A DNA stretch of 64,000 nucleotides from Streptomyces capitiformicae (lineage in GTDB: Bacteria > Actinomycetota > Actinomycetes > Streptomycetales > Streptomycetaceae). The position numbers were made by a program, and so were the translations under genes. Position 1 is the first letter of the stretch. The number at the start of each line of letters is the position of its first letter. Below are positions 8,366 to 17,053 of this stretch, one piece after another. The notes below the pieces were generated by a model. It was not told the DNA's origin. It was given only the letters and a program-made list of their open reading frames with translations, and searched no databases. Location: positions 8,811,486 through 8,875,485 of the forward strand of contig NZ_CP022161.1 in assembly GCF_002214185.1 (NCBI RefSeq). The letters are read 5' to 3'.

Positions 8366-11300
8366 GGGCGTTCGCCCTCCTCGCTGTTGAGCGCCGTCTG
8401 GATCAGTTGATGGGCCCGGCCCCGGCGGACCAGCGTGCCCCGCCCGGCCGGCTGGGCGGAGGCGTACAGGCCGGGGAACAGCTGGCCCTCGCTGCGCTCA
8501 CCGGTCATCAGCAGGGCCGCCGTGCCCGTTTCGCGGAGCGTCTGCAGCAGCGGCTCGTACATCGCCCGCGACGCGCCCGCGACCCGCCGCGCGATCACGA
8601 AGTGCAGGCCTATGTCCTGCGCCGAGGACACGTACGGCAGGAAAGGCGCGAGGGGTTGCTGACCGGCCGTCGTCAGGATGTCGTAGTCGTCGACCAGGAT
8701 CACGATCCGCGGGCCCTTGAAGGACGGCTCGTCGGTCATCGCGTCCGGGTCGGCGGTCTCCGGCATCCGCTTCTCCAGCTCGCTCGCGATGCCCGACGCC
8801 AGGCCGACCGCGAGCTTGGCGTTGTGCGCGTAGCCGCCCCGGTACGGCTCGGGGATCACGCCCCGCAGACCGCGCCGGGGGTCGAAGACGCCGAAGACCA
8901 GCTCCTCGTCCGAGTACCGCTCCACGAGCCGGTCCGCGATCAGCTTCAGCAGGTTGGTCTTGCCGCACTCGTTGTCGCCGAGGATCAGCAGATGCTGGTC
9001 CGAGCCGAAGAGGTCGAGGACGGCGGGGGCGAGGGCGTCCTGGTCCACGCCGATGGGCACCCGTTGCGGCTCCGCGACGAGTGACGGCAGCTGTGCCACC
9101 GGCAGCCGGGTCGGCAACACCCTTACGGGCGGGGCCAGTTCGCCGTGCCAGGTGGAGCGGATCGTACGGGCCGCTTCCTCCAGCGCCGGACCGAGGTCGC
9201 CGGTCGACGGACGGCTGTCGAGGCGGGGGAGCGCGGTCTGCGCGAACAGCTTGCCGTCGGTCAGGACACGTCCCGGTGTGTCGGGCGAGAGCGTCTCGGA
9301 GAGCTTGCGGTCGACGCTCGAATCGCTCGGGTCGTTGAGCCGCAGCTCGACCCGGGTGCCGAACATCGACTGCGTGGCGATCCGTACGTCGTTCCAGCGG
9401 AGCATGCCGCCGACGACATGGATGCCGTAGCCGCCGCCGCGCTTGAGGAGGTCCACGACCGTGTCGTCGAGCTCGGCGAACTCGTCGCGCAGCGCGCCGA
9501 ATCCGTCGATGAGGAGCACGACGTCGGTGGAGCCGAGTTCACGCAGCCTGCCCTGGGCGCGCAGGTGGCGCAGCTGGTCGATCGAGTCGATGCCGTGCTC
9601 GCGGAAGAGTTCCTCGCGCTCGATGAGCATCGTGCGCACCTCGGCGACCGTGCGCGCGGCCCGCTCCCGGTCGGCGCGGCCCGCGATCCCGCCGACGTGC
9701 GGCAGCCCGGAGAGGGCGGAGAGGCCCCCGCCGACCAGGTCGAGACCGTAGACGGCGACTTCGGCGGGTGTGTGGGTCGTCGCCAGGGACAGGGCCAGGG
9801 TGCGCAGCAGGGTCGTCTTGCCGGACTGCGGGCCGCCGATCACCGCCACATGGCCGCCCGCGACCGTCAGATCGAGCAACCAGTGGCCCTGCCACTGCTT
9901 CGCCGGATCGTCCAGCACACCCAGCGGCACCCGCAACGGGCCTTCCTTGACGGCGAGTTGAAGTCCACGCTCGTCCACCTGCACGGGGCCGGCCGCCGCG
10001 TCGAGCGTGATCGCGTCCGGCAGCGGCGGCAGCCAGATCCGGCGCACCGGCCGTGCGGCGGAGGCGAGTTGGCCGACCATCACCGACATCACCGTCGGCC
10101 CCGTCTCCCGCTTCGTCGCCTTGGGCTCCTCGGCCGTGTCGCCCGTGGCGGGCGCGCCGCTGTCGAGCGTGTTGTACGTCGGATACGGCCAGGCGAGCGG
10201 CGTGTCGTCCTCCTCCTGCTGGGCGAGCGCCGGCCCCCGGTAGGCGCCGGAGACGTACCCCGCCTTGAACCGCTCGTACGTCGACGTGTCCACCTTCAGA
10301 TAGCCGAAGCCCGGCAGCGGCGGCAGATGGAAGGCATCCGTGGTGTCGAGGACGGTCCGCGACTCGTCGGCGGAGAAGGTCCGCAGCCCGAGCCGGTACG
10401 AGAGATAGGTGTCCAGGCCCTTGAGCTTGCCGCCCTCGATGCGCTGGCTGGAGAGCAGCAGATGGACGCCGATGGAACGGCCGATGCGGCCGATGGACAG
10501 GAACAGGTCGATGAAGTCCGGCTTGGCGGTGAGGAGTTCACCGAACTCGTCGATCACGACGAAGAGATGCGGAAGCGGTTCGAGGTCCGGGCGCCGGGTC
10601 GCGCGCAGGGCGGCGTAGTGCCCGATGTCGGCCACGTTCCCGGCGTCCTTCAGTACCTGCTGCCGGCGCTTGACCTCGCCCGCGAGGCTGGAGTGCACGC
10701 GCTCGACGAGCCCGGCCTGGTTCTCCAGGTTGGTGATCACGCCCGCGACGTGCGGGAGTTCGGTGAACGGGGCGAAGGTCGCGCCGCCCTTGTAGTCGAC
10801 CAGGACGAGGGCGAGATCCTCGGGGGAGTGGGTGGCGGCGAGGGCCAGTACGAGGGTGCGCAGCAGTTCGCTCTTGCCGGAACCGGTCGCGCCCACGCAC
10901 AGCCCGTGCGGGCCCATGCCCAGCTCGGACGACTCCTTGAGGTCGAGCAGCACCGGCTCATGACGGTCCGTCAAACCGATCGGCACGCGCAGGAACTCCC
11001 GCTCGCCGCGCGGCGCCCACAACCGGGCCAGATCCAGCAGGGCCGGGTCGTCGACGCCGAGCAGGCCGGGGAAGTCGACGGGCCCGGTGACCGGGGCGCC
11101 CTCCGCCGCCGACTCGGCCGACAGACGCAGCGGCGCCAGCAGCCGGGCGAGGCCCTCGGCACCGGCGGCGGTCACGTCGTCGGACGTGCCCTCGGCGACC
11201 GTAGGGGTCTGCCTGAGGTCCTCGACGACGACCTCGTCGCCCCGCACCGTGATCCGCACCGACACCTGGTCCGGCTCGTGCACCTGCTCCGCCAGCAGAT

Positions 11301-12357
11301 GCAGCACGGTCACCCCCATGTCGCCGAGCCCCACCGCCGTGTCGGGCAGCGGCAGTTCGGTCGCGGTCTCCCCGTACTCGTCACTCACCACGAGCATGCG
11401 CGAGGCCAGCCGCAGGGCGTTCCGGTCGGCCAGTCCCCGGCGGACCTCCGCCGCGTACGAGGCACGCCGGCCCAGCTCATGACGGAAGTGCCGGGCCAGC
11501 TGCGGCAGACTCGGCGCGATACGGCGGGCGGCGACCGGACCGTCGTGCTCCTGGCCATCCAGCACATGCGGCAGCCACTTGGCCCACTCCCAGTCGCCCA
11601 ACCGCTCCCCGGGCACCCCGAGCGCGACGGCCACGTCATCGGGGGCGTGCGTGACGGCGACCTGGACGAGCAGCGCCCGGGCCACCCGCAGCACGCCCTC
11701 CCGGTCGCCCACGACACTGACGTTGCCCACGCGGTCCAACGGCACCGTGATCGGGCAGTCGCTCGCCATCGAGTAGCGGGCCAGCAGCGCGCGGGCCTCG
11801 TTCAGCATGAACGGGTCCGGCGGCGTCAGCACCCCGCCCTGGTTCTGCCCGATGGCCAGCTCCGCCACGGGCACATCACCCGTACCGACCCGCACCCGGA
11901 GGAAGTCCGCATCCCGCCGCCGACGCTCCCAGAGCCGGGCGGGGTCGCGTACGAGGTCGTAGAGGGCCTCCGGGGGCGGGTTGAGCTCCCGTGCCAACCG
12001 CCGCCGGTCACGCTCCTCGTTCCCGAACTCCTCGCGCAGCTCCTCCAGATACTCCAGGTAGCGCTCGCGCTGCGTACGCCGCGTGCGCTGCGCCTTGCCG
12101 CGCTGGGAGAGGAAGAGGGCGACCGCGCCGAGCAGGGCGAAGACCAGCACGATCGCGCCGAGCGCCGCGAACTGGCTGCTGCGGATCACGGTCATCATCA
12201 CGACCGAGCCCATGACACCCGCCATCGGCAGCAACGCCGTCGCCGGGCTGCCCGCCTTGCCCTCCGGGAGGTTCGGCGGCGGCTCGATCGTGCGGGCCGG
12301 GGCGGACGCGAGCGGGCGGGTGCTGCGCGCGGGCCGGTGGATCAGCTGCTGGGTCAT
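8362..12357 (-). CDS. eccC: type VII secretion ATPase EccC (three FtsK/SpoIIIE domains)
   Basis: A 1331-residue fused EccCa/EccCb motor that drives export of Esx proteins at the membrane. An N-terminal region with two hydrophobic segments (about residues 44-85, VMGSVVMMTVIRSSQFAALG and IVLVFALLGAVALFL) precedes three ATPase domains. Their P-loops are visible as GATGSGKSELLRT (about 488), GGPQSGKTTLLRT (about 840) and GDNECGKTNLLK (about 1127). The first domain has a canonical Walker B (LALVLVDYKGG). The third loop carries ECGKT, and domains two and three look more degenerate, as known for EccC. The ATG overlaps the stop of the upstream ATPase gene (ATGA, 12354-12357). Length and order match single-chain EccC of Streptomyces. 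Confidence 0.95.
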   Translation of the reverse strand: MTQQLIHRPARSTRPLASAPARTIEPPPNLPEGKAGSPATALLPMAGVMGSVVMMTVIRSSQFAALGAIVLVFALLGAVALFLSQRGKAQRTRRTQRERYLEYLEELREEFGNEERDRRRLARELNPPPEALYDLVRDPARLWERRRRDADFLRVRVGTGDVPVAELAIGQNQGGVLTPPDPFMLNEARALLARYSMASDCPITVPLDRVGNVSVVGDREGVLRVARALLVQVAVTHAPDDVAVALGVPGERLGDWEWAKWLPHVLDGQEHDGPVAARRIAPSLPQLARHFRHELGRRASYAAEVRRGLADRNALRLASRMLVVSDEYGETATELPLPDTAVGLGDMGVTVLHLLAEQVHEPDQVSVRITVRGDEVVVEDLRQTPTVAEGTSDDVTAAGAEGLARLLAPLRLSAESAAEGAPVTGPVDFPGLLGVDDPALLDLARLWAPRGEREFLRVPIGLTDRHEPVLLDLKESSELGMGPHGLCVGATGSGKSELLRTLVLALAATHSPEDLALVLVDYKGGATFAPFTELPHVAGVITNLENQAGLVERVHSSLAGEVKRRQQVLKDAGNVADIGHYAALRATRRPDLEPLPHLFVVIDEFGELLTAKPDFIDLFLSIGRIGRSIGVHLLLSSQRIEGGKLKGLDTYLSYRLGLRTFSADESRTVLDTTDAFHLPPLPGFGYLKVDTSTYERFKAGYVSGAYRGPALAQQEEDDTPLAWPYPTYNTLDSGAPATGDTAEEPKATKRETGPTVMSVMVGQLASAARPVRRIWLPPLPDAITLDAAAGPVQVDERGLQLAVKEGPLRVPLGVLDDPAKQWQGHWLLDLTVAGGHVAVIGGPQSGKTTLLRTLALSLATTHTPAEVAVYGLDLVGGGLSALSGLPHVGGIAGRADRERAARTVAEVRTMLIEREELFREHGIDSIDQLRHLRAQGRLRELGSTDVVLLIDGFGALRDEFAELDDTVVDLLKRGGGYGIHVVGGMLRWNDVRIATQSMFGTRVELRLNDPSDSSVDRKLSETLSPDTPGRVLTDGKLFAQTALPRLDSRPSTGDLGPALEEAARTIRSTWHGELAPPVRVLPTRLPVAQLPSLVAEPQRVPIGVDQDALAPAVLDLFGSDQHLLILGDNECGKTNLLKLIADRLVERYSDEELVFGVFDPRRGLRGVIPEPYRGGYAHNAKLAVGLASGIASELEKRMPETADPDAMTDEPSFKGPRIVILVDDYDILTTAGQQPLAPFLPYVSSAQDIGLHFVIARRVAGASRAMYEPLLQTLRETGTAALLMTGERSEGQLFPGLYASAQPAGRGTLVRRGRAHQLIQTALNSEEGERP

Positions 12358-13856
12358 CGCATCCTCACCGCCCGGGTCATCGCCTCCGCCGCCAGCGTGA
12401 CGGCCGCGTCGCGGGTCTCCTGGCCCAGGAGGGCGGTGCGGATGGGGCCGCCCTGGGCGAGATGCCGGTCGTAGGGGACGGAGACGACGTGCACGCCGGA
12501 CTCCTTGAGGTGCGCCACCGCCGTCTTCCGGTCCAGCGTGACGTCGGGGGAGTTGGCGGTCAGCGCGACGACGGTCGAGGCGAGCGCGGAGTGCGGCAAC
12601 TGACCGAGCCAGTCCAGGACCTGCCGGGTGCCGTTGACGCCCTCGGCGGTCATGGGTGCGACGACCACGCGCGCGTGGGCCGTGTCCATCGCGGTACGGG
12701 CCACCTCACCCGGCAGCGTCTCGCAGTCCACCACGGTCACCGCGAAGTAGCGCCGCAGCGCGAGCGTCACCGTGCGGTACGTGGTGATGTCCAGCGGCGC
12801 CCCGACCCGCCCCTGACTGGCGGGCAGCAACCAGCCCCCGTCCGACACGGGCACCAAGTAGCCGGTGACATCGGTGAGTTGCATCGCCGGGTTGAGGATC
12901 TGGGCGAGATCGGCCGCCGCCCAGCGCACGGAGTCGGCCCCCATCCGCACCGGCAGCGTGCCGAGCGCGGCGTCCGCCTCCAGGGTGAGCACCGGGTCGT
13001 GCCGGTAGTGGTTGAACGTCCGCCCCAGCAGCGCGGCCACGGTCGACTTCCCGACCCCGCCCCGGATCGACGTCACGGCGATCACCCGCCCCGTCGTCAC
13101 CGGCTGCTGCAACTCCTGAGCGATCCGCGTCTCCTCCGCCACGTCCTGCGCGGCGGAGGACGCCAGCTTCCGCAGCGACCGCCCCGTACGCCGGGCCACG
13201 GAGTCGCCGTGCTGCGGGCGACCGAGCGCGTGGGCGAGCCGGGGGTCGATGGTGGGCACGGACTCGGGTGCGTGGGCGGGCGACTGCGGCATACGGGAGC
13301 CCCGCGGGGCCGGCGCGGAGGCCGGGGGAGCGCCGGGGGCGGCGGGCCGGGGATCGCCGGGCTGGGCAGGCGAGGTGGGCTCAGCGGGCCGGCCGGGCTG
13401 CCGGGGATCCCCCGGCGGCTGCGCGTGCGCCTGCGCGGCGGCGTGGGGGAGGCCCGTACGGGGGTCCACGAAAGGCGCCGGGTGGATCGGCGGCTGTACG
13501 ACGGGTGCGGGCACCGGCGGCTGTACGACCGGCCGCACCGGCGGTGTGACGACGGGCCGCACCGGCGGCTGCGCACCCTGCGACGATGCCGATGCCGATG
13601 CCGATGCCGATGCCGATGCCGACGATGCCGACGATGCCTCGAACGACCCGGGCGGCTCAGCCGACTCGGACGGCACCGACCGCACCAGCCTCAGCGTCGG
13701 TTCCGCCCGACGGGCAGGCGCATGGGGAGCCCCCGCCGCGCCCGACCCCGCCCCGGACGCCGACTCGGCCGCCGCGTCGCCACCCGACCCGGCACCTTCC
13801 CGGTCCCGGCCCAGCTCGCGCAGCACATCCCGCTGCCAGTCCTCTGCCTGCGCCAT
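12354..13856 (-). CDS. SCO5717-family MinD/ParA-like growth-regulating ATPase
   Basis: A 500-residue protein. The first ~240 residues are low-complexity Pro/Ala/Ser (including an SASASAS tract encoded by a hexanucleotide repeat). The remainder is a SIMIBI-class ATPase with the deviant Walker A ITSIRGGVGKSTVAALLGRTF (about residue 262), a downstream LTLEADAALGTLPVRMG, and VTVVDCETLPGEVART. Such proteins sit in Streptomyces and mycobacterial ESX clusters; the former are named after S. coelicolor SCO5717 and the latter include EspI. Members are thought to regulate secretion or growth in response to nucleotide state. ATG 13856 lies 15 bp after the eccD stop, so it is part of the operon. The disordered N-terminus may tether it to partners. 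Confidence 0.88.
   Translation of the reverse strand: MAQAEDWQRDVLRELGRDREGAGSGGDAAAESASGAGSGAAGAPHAPARRAEPTLRLVRSVPSESAEPPGSFEASSASSASASASASASASSQGAQPPVRPVVTPPVRPVVQPPVPAPVVQPPIHPAPFVDPRTGLPHAAAQAHAQPPGDPRQPGRPAEPTSPAQPGDPRPAAPGAPPASAPAPRGSRMPQSPAHAPESVPTIDPRLAHALGRPQHGDSVARRTGRSLRKLASSAAQDVAEETRIAQELQQPVTTGRVIAVTSIRGGVGKSTVAALLGRTFNHYRHDPVLTLEADAALGTLPVRMGADSVRWAAADLAQILNPAMQLTDVTGYLVPVSDGGWLLPASQGRVGAPLDITTYRTVTLALRRYFAVTVVDCETLPGEVARTAMDTAHARVVVAPMTAEGVNGTRQVLDWLGQLPHSALASTVVALTANSPDVTLDRKTAVAHLKESGVHVVSVPYDRHLAQGGPIRTALLGQETRDAAVTLAAEAMTRAVRMR
13585..13620. repeat. hexanucleotide microsatellite (GATGCC)6 inside the ATPase gene
   Basis: Six exact GATGCC units, followed by two GACGATGCC variants. 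On the coding (minus) strand this reads as alternating Ala/Ser codons. Because the unit is six bases, gain or loss of copies changes linker length without breaking the frame. Confidence 0.9.
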
Positions 13857-13871
13857 GTCGGCCCCCAGCTC

Positions 13872-15266
13872 CTACGCGAAGGTGTCGAGCAGTCGTCCGT
13901 ACACGCCGAACACCCCGATGAGCAGCGGGAACAGGGCGATGACACCGATGGACTCCAGCGTGTCGCCGAGGCGCCGGAGCCGTACCCGTACGTGCTCGGC
14001 GGGCTCCACGGCGAGCACCAGCAGCGGCAGGGCGGCCAGCAGCGCGAGTACGGCGAGCGGGCCGGCCGCGGCGCCGGAGTGCTCCAGCCAGACCGAGACG
14101 AGCCGCACCGCGAGCACCGACGCCGCGCCGAACAGCACCACGACCTCCGCGACCAGCGGGAACGCCCGGGCGCGCAGCGCGAGAACGACCATGGTGACGA
14201 CGGCCAGCGGGACGGTCCACTTGGTGGGCGCGCGCAGCGCGAACCCCCCGGCCGCGGTCGCCGAGACGGCCATGGTGACCGTGGCGAGCGCCAGCCCCCG
14301 GTGCGTGGCGGTGAGCGCGGCGGCCACCTGGTAGCGGCTCACCGAGGCACCGCCGGAGCGCCGGTCGTCGAGGCCGGAAAGGCCCGACGCCATCAGCGCG
14401 AGCCTGGGCAGCAGCCCGAGCACGATCACGGAGACCACCGCGAGAACGGCCCCCATCTCGGCCTGCTCCACCACCGGCACCGAGTCCGCCATCGTGCCCG
14501 ACACGAACGCGGCGACCCCCAGCCAGCATACGATGGCCCCGGCCAGAGCCCCGGCCCCGACCAGTCCGCCGCGGCCGAGCGGGGTGAACAGTCCGAACAG
14601 GACGAGGGTGACGACCCCGGCGGTCGCCATGGCCGCGACCTGCGGCATACCGGACCAGCCCTCGGCGTCGGCCAGGGTGGCGGCGCCGAGCAGGCCCAGC
14701 GCACCGGCCGTGGCGATCAGCGTCGTGGCCAGCCCGCGCTTCCCGGCCCGCCCGAGCAGCGCGCCCGCGAGCGCGGCCACCACGGAGACGGCGAGCAGCG
14801 CGCCCGCCACCGTCCCCGGCTCGTACGCGTCCCGCGCGAACACCCCGGCGGTCAGGGCCCAGCCGACCGTGGCGAGCCCGGCCGTGACGCGCCGGGCGGC
14901 CGGACGCCAGCGCCGGCCGCGCGCGTCGAGATCCTCGGCGGCCTCGTCCGTGACGTCGTGCACGACAGGCGCCGACGGCGCGTCCTCGGCGCGCACGAGC
15001 CGCAGTACGGCACCGTCCGGGATCGCGGCCGACTCCAGCGTGCTGTCGTGTGCCAGCGCGGAACCGTCCGCGGTGACGAGATGACGCAACTCGGGCCGCC
15101 CGCCGACCCGGTCGTCGAGCAGCCGCATGATCTCCGGGAGCAGCAGACCGACCGGCTCCCGCGACGGCAGCACGAGATCGACGCGTCGCCGCTCGCCGAC
15201 CAGCGTCACCCGGCTGAGCGCCGTACGCATGCTGTCGGTTGTCTGTCCCAGAGCCCCCGTAGCCAT
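13872..15266 (-). CDS. eccD: type VII secretion integral membrane protein EccD
   Basis: About 464 residues. The N-terminal ~85 residues form the ubiquitin-like (YukD) cytosolic domain (SRVTLVGERRRVDLVLPSRE ... AVLRLVRAE). Around residues 120-464 come roughly eleven hydrophobic helices (for example TAGLATVGWALTAGVF, GTVAGALLAVSVVAALAGAL, GVVTLVLFGLF, VLAVVSVIVLGLLPRLALM). EccD forms the central membrane channel of ESX systems. The start is uncertain: ATG 15266 (MATGALG) follows the upstream stop by 16 bp with only a weak TAGGT ribosome site, and an internal ATG (MRTALSRV) is possible. It lies between the small membrane protein and the SCO5717-type ATPase in the operon. Confidence 0.92.
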   Translation of the reverse strand: MATGALGQTTDSMRTALSRVTLVGERRRVDLVLPSREPVGLLLPEIMRLLDDRVGGRPELRHLVTADGSALAHDSTLESAAIPDGAVLRLVRAEDAPSAPVVHDVTDEAAEDLDARGRRWRPAARRVTAGLATVGWALTAGVFARDAYEPGTVAGALLAVSVVAALAGALLGRAGKRGLATTLIATAGALGLLGAATLADAEGWSGMPQVAAMATAGVVTLVLFGLFTPLGRGGLVGAGALAGAIVCWLGVAAFVSGTMADSVPVVEQAEMGAVLAVVSVIVLGLLPRLALMASGLSGLDDRRSGGASVSRYQVAAALTATHRGLALATVTMAVSATAAGGFALRAPTKWTVPLAVVTMVVLALRARAFPLVAEVVVLFGAASVLAVRLVSVWLEHSGAAAGPLAVLALLAALPLLVLAVEPAEHVRVRLRRLGDTLESIGVIALFPLLIGVFGVYGRLLDTFA

Positions 15267-15282
15267 CACGCGATCGAACCTA

Positions 15283-15600
15283 TCACCGGGTAGAAGTGCT
15301 GGTCGGGGCTGTGGAAAACGTCGGAGAAGGGGTTGTGGACAACGTCGGGGAAGGCGTGCCGGAGGGCTGCACGGAACTCCCGTACGGGCTCTTGCCGATG
15401 ATGCGGTTCGACACGAAAGACCACCCCACACACCCCGCGCACAACACCGCCGCGATCACGATCCCGGCGAACACCTTCCCGACCCGCTCGTCGACCGAAC
15501 GCCGCTGCCGCCCGGCCCCGAACAGCAGGGCGTCCCGCAGCCGTCGGCGCCGCACCGACACCGACTCCAGCAACTGGCTGTCGTAATCCTGCGCTGCCAC
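15283..15600 (-). CDS. small single-pass membrane protein of the ESX operon
   Basis: 105 residues, GTG start. The cytosolic N-terminus is Arg-rich (SVSVRRRRLRDALLFGAGRQRR). One transmembrane helix follows at about residues 43-64 (VFAGIVIAAVLCAGCVGWSFV), then a 40-residue Pro/Ser/Thr tail (SPTLSTTPSPTFSTAPTST) outside. It has no recognised catalytic motif. Its topology resembles the N-terminal portion of EccB (short cytosolic segment plus one helix) without the periplasmic repeats. It could therefore be an EccB substitute or a remnant, but similar short proteins are usual at this position in Streptomyces ESX loci. Located between esx and eccD genes, spacing 50 and 16 bp. The tail's codons happen to contain TTGTCCACA and TTTTCCACA. 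Confidence 0.75.
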   Translation of the reverse strand: MAAQDYDSQLLESVSVRRRRLRDALLFGAGRQRRSVDERVGKVFAGIVIAAVLCAGCVGWSFVSNRIIGKSPYGSSVQPSGTPSPTLSTTPSPTFSTAPTSTSTR

Positions 15601-15650
15601 CGCTACGGGACCCCTACCACTTCCGTGAACACCCCCGGACTACCTGCCCG

Positions 15651-15962
15651 TCAGCCGATCTGGTCGACCGCCGCGCGGGCCTTGGCCTGGGTGGCCTGGG
15701 CGGTGCCGTCGTTCTGCTCCAGCGTGGTGCGCACCAGGCGGATGATCTCGCGGACCTCGCCCGCGGCCTTCTTCCAGCGCTCTTCCTTGCCGTGGTACTC
15801 GTCCGAGACCCCGTCGGCCTGGAAGTCGGTCATCGCGGCCTTGACGGCGGCGTCACGGTCGCCGAGCACCCGCTCCAACTGGCCCACGATCGTGCCGAGC
15901 GCGGTCTGCACCTCACTCGAGGCGCCGGTGTCGTACGAACGGCGGTCCTGGTTCTGACCCAT
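15651..15962 (-). CDS. esxB: WXG100/ESAT-6-like secreted protein (EsxB-like)
   Basis: 103 residues, all-helical, no signal peptide, as expected of an Esx substrate. Two amphipathic helices (VQTALGTIVGQLERVLGDRDAAVKAAM and KEERWKKAAGEVREIIRLVRTTLEQ) flank a turn rich in Asp/Gly (FQADGVSDEYHGK). The classic WxG is not obvious; the turn has a divergent DGVSDEYHG. The C-terminal tail carries no clear YxxxD/E motif. ATG 15962 is preceded by AAGGGGGA at good spacing. It follows the other esx gene by 20 bp, so the two are probably co-translated and form a heterodimer that the EccC/EccD machinery exports. Confidence 0.85.
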   Translation of the reverse strand: MGQNQDRRSYDTGASSEVQTALGTIVGQLERVLGDRDAAVKAAMTDFQADGVSDEYHGKEERWKKAAGEVREIIRLVRTTLEQNDGTAQATQAKARAAVDQIG

Positions 15963-15982
15963 GGTGAATCCCCCTTAGCTGC

Positions 15983-16315
15983 TTATCGGGCGCCGAAGCG
16001 GGCCGCGTCGAAGTTGGCCAGGCCCATGTTCTGGTTGGCGTTGTCCTGGGACTCGATATCACCGGTGCCGAACGCGTTGTCCATGCCCGACTGACCGCCC
16101 AGGATCGCGGCGAGCGAGCCGTTCAGGTCGGCGGTGATCTCGTCCGCGCGGTTCTTGAACGAGTCGAACGCGACCTTGCCCGCGCCGTTGAACTTGCCCT
16201 CCAGTGGCTCCGCCGCGCTGATCAGCAACTGGATCAGCGTTCCCAGGTCGTCACTCGACCCGAGTGTGCTCTTCCCGAGGTCCGCCAGAGTCGTCGACCC
16301 CATGTCGAACTTCAC
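15983..16315 (-). CDS. esxA: WXG100/ESAT-6-like secreted protein (EsxA-like), first gene of the ESX operon
   Basis: About 110 residues. The helix-turn-helix hairpin is evident: DDLGTLIQLLISAAEPLEGK, the turn FNGAGKVAFDSFKNRADEI (FNG in place of WxG), and then a second helix. The C-terminus is Asn/Gln/Gly-rich (DNANQNMGLANFDAARFGAR). I prefer GTG 16315 because GGGGGTGG lies 7 bases before it; a GTG at 16345 has no good ribosome site, and an ATG at about 16303 is also possible. It is the promoter-proximal gene of a seven-gene minus-strand operon ending at 6968. Esx proteins are small exported dimers; in S. coelicolor the homologues influence sporulation. Confidence 0.85.
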   Translation of the reverse strand: MKFDMGSTTLADLGKSTLGSSDDLGTLIQLLISAAEPLEGKFNGAGKVAFDSFKNRADEITADLNGSLAAILGGQSGMDNAFGTGDIESQDNANQNMGLANFDAARFGAR

Positions 16316-16345
16316 GTCGTGTCCACCCCCGTGTGTCTGGGTCAC

Positions 16346-16590
16346 CTACGTCTCGAACATGCTCTCCCACAACGCGTTGCAGCCGCAACGCACAAGTGTG
16401 TGAAGTGACATGATCGGGACATAACCAGAACCTGCCCGAGAACCTGCCCGGAAAGTTCTCCCGAAGGGAGCCGGAAAAATTCTCCGGAGGCCGTACAACC
16501 CTTCCCCCAACTCGCAGGTCGTACTTGGCATCAGGACTTCTCGGAGGGGGATCTGGGGGGATCGCGGGGGTTCTGATACGGAGGGGAAAC
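16346..16590. promoter_or_regulatory. ESX operon upstream region
   Basis: About 245 bp of non-coding sequence ahead of the esx genes. It contains short hairpins (CTCCC-gaa-GGGAG near 16457-16470, and CCGGA...TCCGG near 16469-16486) and a tandem GGCAGGTTCT-type repeat (near 16420-16445). An esx promoter reading to the left must be here, but I could not identify convincing -35/-10 boxes. Confidence 0.4.
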
Positions 16591-16623
16591 CGAGGGGCCC
16601 GGTCCACTGGACCGGGCCCCTCG
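16591..16623. terminator. strong hairpin downstream of rbsD
   Basis: CGAGGGGCCCGGTCCA (16591-16606) and TGGACCGGGCCCCTCG (16608-16623) are perfect 16-bp arms around one base. It lies 41 bp beyond the rbsD stop and would end the ribose operon before the ESX promoter region. No T-run follows on either strand, as is common in Streptomyces. Confidence 0.8.
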
Positions 16624-16663
16624 AAGCATGCCGGGGCACCCTGCTGGGACTGCTTCAGCCTGC

Positions 16664-17053
16664 TCAGAAGAAAACACCGCAGCGCAACAGCACATTCGCG
16701 TACGGCCGCGCCTCCCCCGTCCGTACGACCAGCCGCGCCCCCGCCGACAACTCCTTCAGCTTCTCGTGGGAGACCAACTCCAGCTCGGGGAACCGGTCCT
16801 CCAGCAGAGCCGCCGCCTCCAGGTTCGCCTCGCGGACCTCGAACGCCGCGGTCGCGCCCTCGACCACGAGCTCGTCGAGCAGCCCGTCCAGCACCTCGGC
16901 GAACGACGGCACCCCGGCCCGGAACGCGAGGTCCACCACACGCGGCCCCTCCGGCACGGGCATGCCGGCGTCGCACACCAGCACCTCGTGCCCATGTCCC
17001 AACTCGGCGAGGGCGCCCGACAGATGACGGTTGAGGATCCCGGCCCGCTTCAC
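16664..17053 (-). CDS. rbsD: D-ribose pyranase
   Basis: 129 residues, the usual RbsD length. It interconverts beta-pyranose and beta-furanose forms of ribose so that ribokinase can use it. Visible family features: MKRAGILNRHLSGALAELGHGHEVLVCDAGMPVP at the N-terminus with the catalytic-region His and Asp, VDLAFRAGVPSFAEVL, and the C-terminal ARPYANVLLRCGVFF. The GTG start at 17053 overlaps the ribokinase stop by four bases (GTGA, 17050-17053), so it is translationally coupled and last in the operon, followed by a strong hairpin. Confidence 0.95.
   Translation of the reverse strand: MKRAGILNRHLSGALAELGHGHEVLVCDAGMPVPEGPRVVDLAFRAGVPSFAEVLDGLLDELVVEGATAAFEVREANLEAAALLEDRFPELELVSHEKLKELSAGARLVVRTGEARPYANVLLRCGVFF

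Noticed and set aside
9145-12474. Very long open frame (over 1100 codons) on the plus strand
   Set aside because: It lies opposite eccC. The translation is rich in Arg/Gly/His/Gln with no domain. It is a product of high third-position GC on the coding strand.
12462-15293. 943-codon plus-strand open frame
   Set aside because: Antisense to the ATPase and eccD genes. Its low-complexity Arg/Gly/Pro translation has no motif.
15311-15342. DnaA boxes (TTGTCCACA and TTTTCCACA on the minus strand)
   Set aside because: They fall in the Ser/Thr/Pro tail codons of the small ESX membrane protein and can be explained by Leu-Ser-Thr and Phe-Ser-Thr codons.
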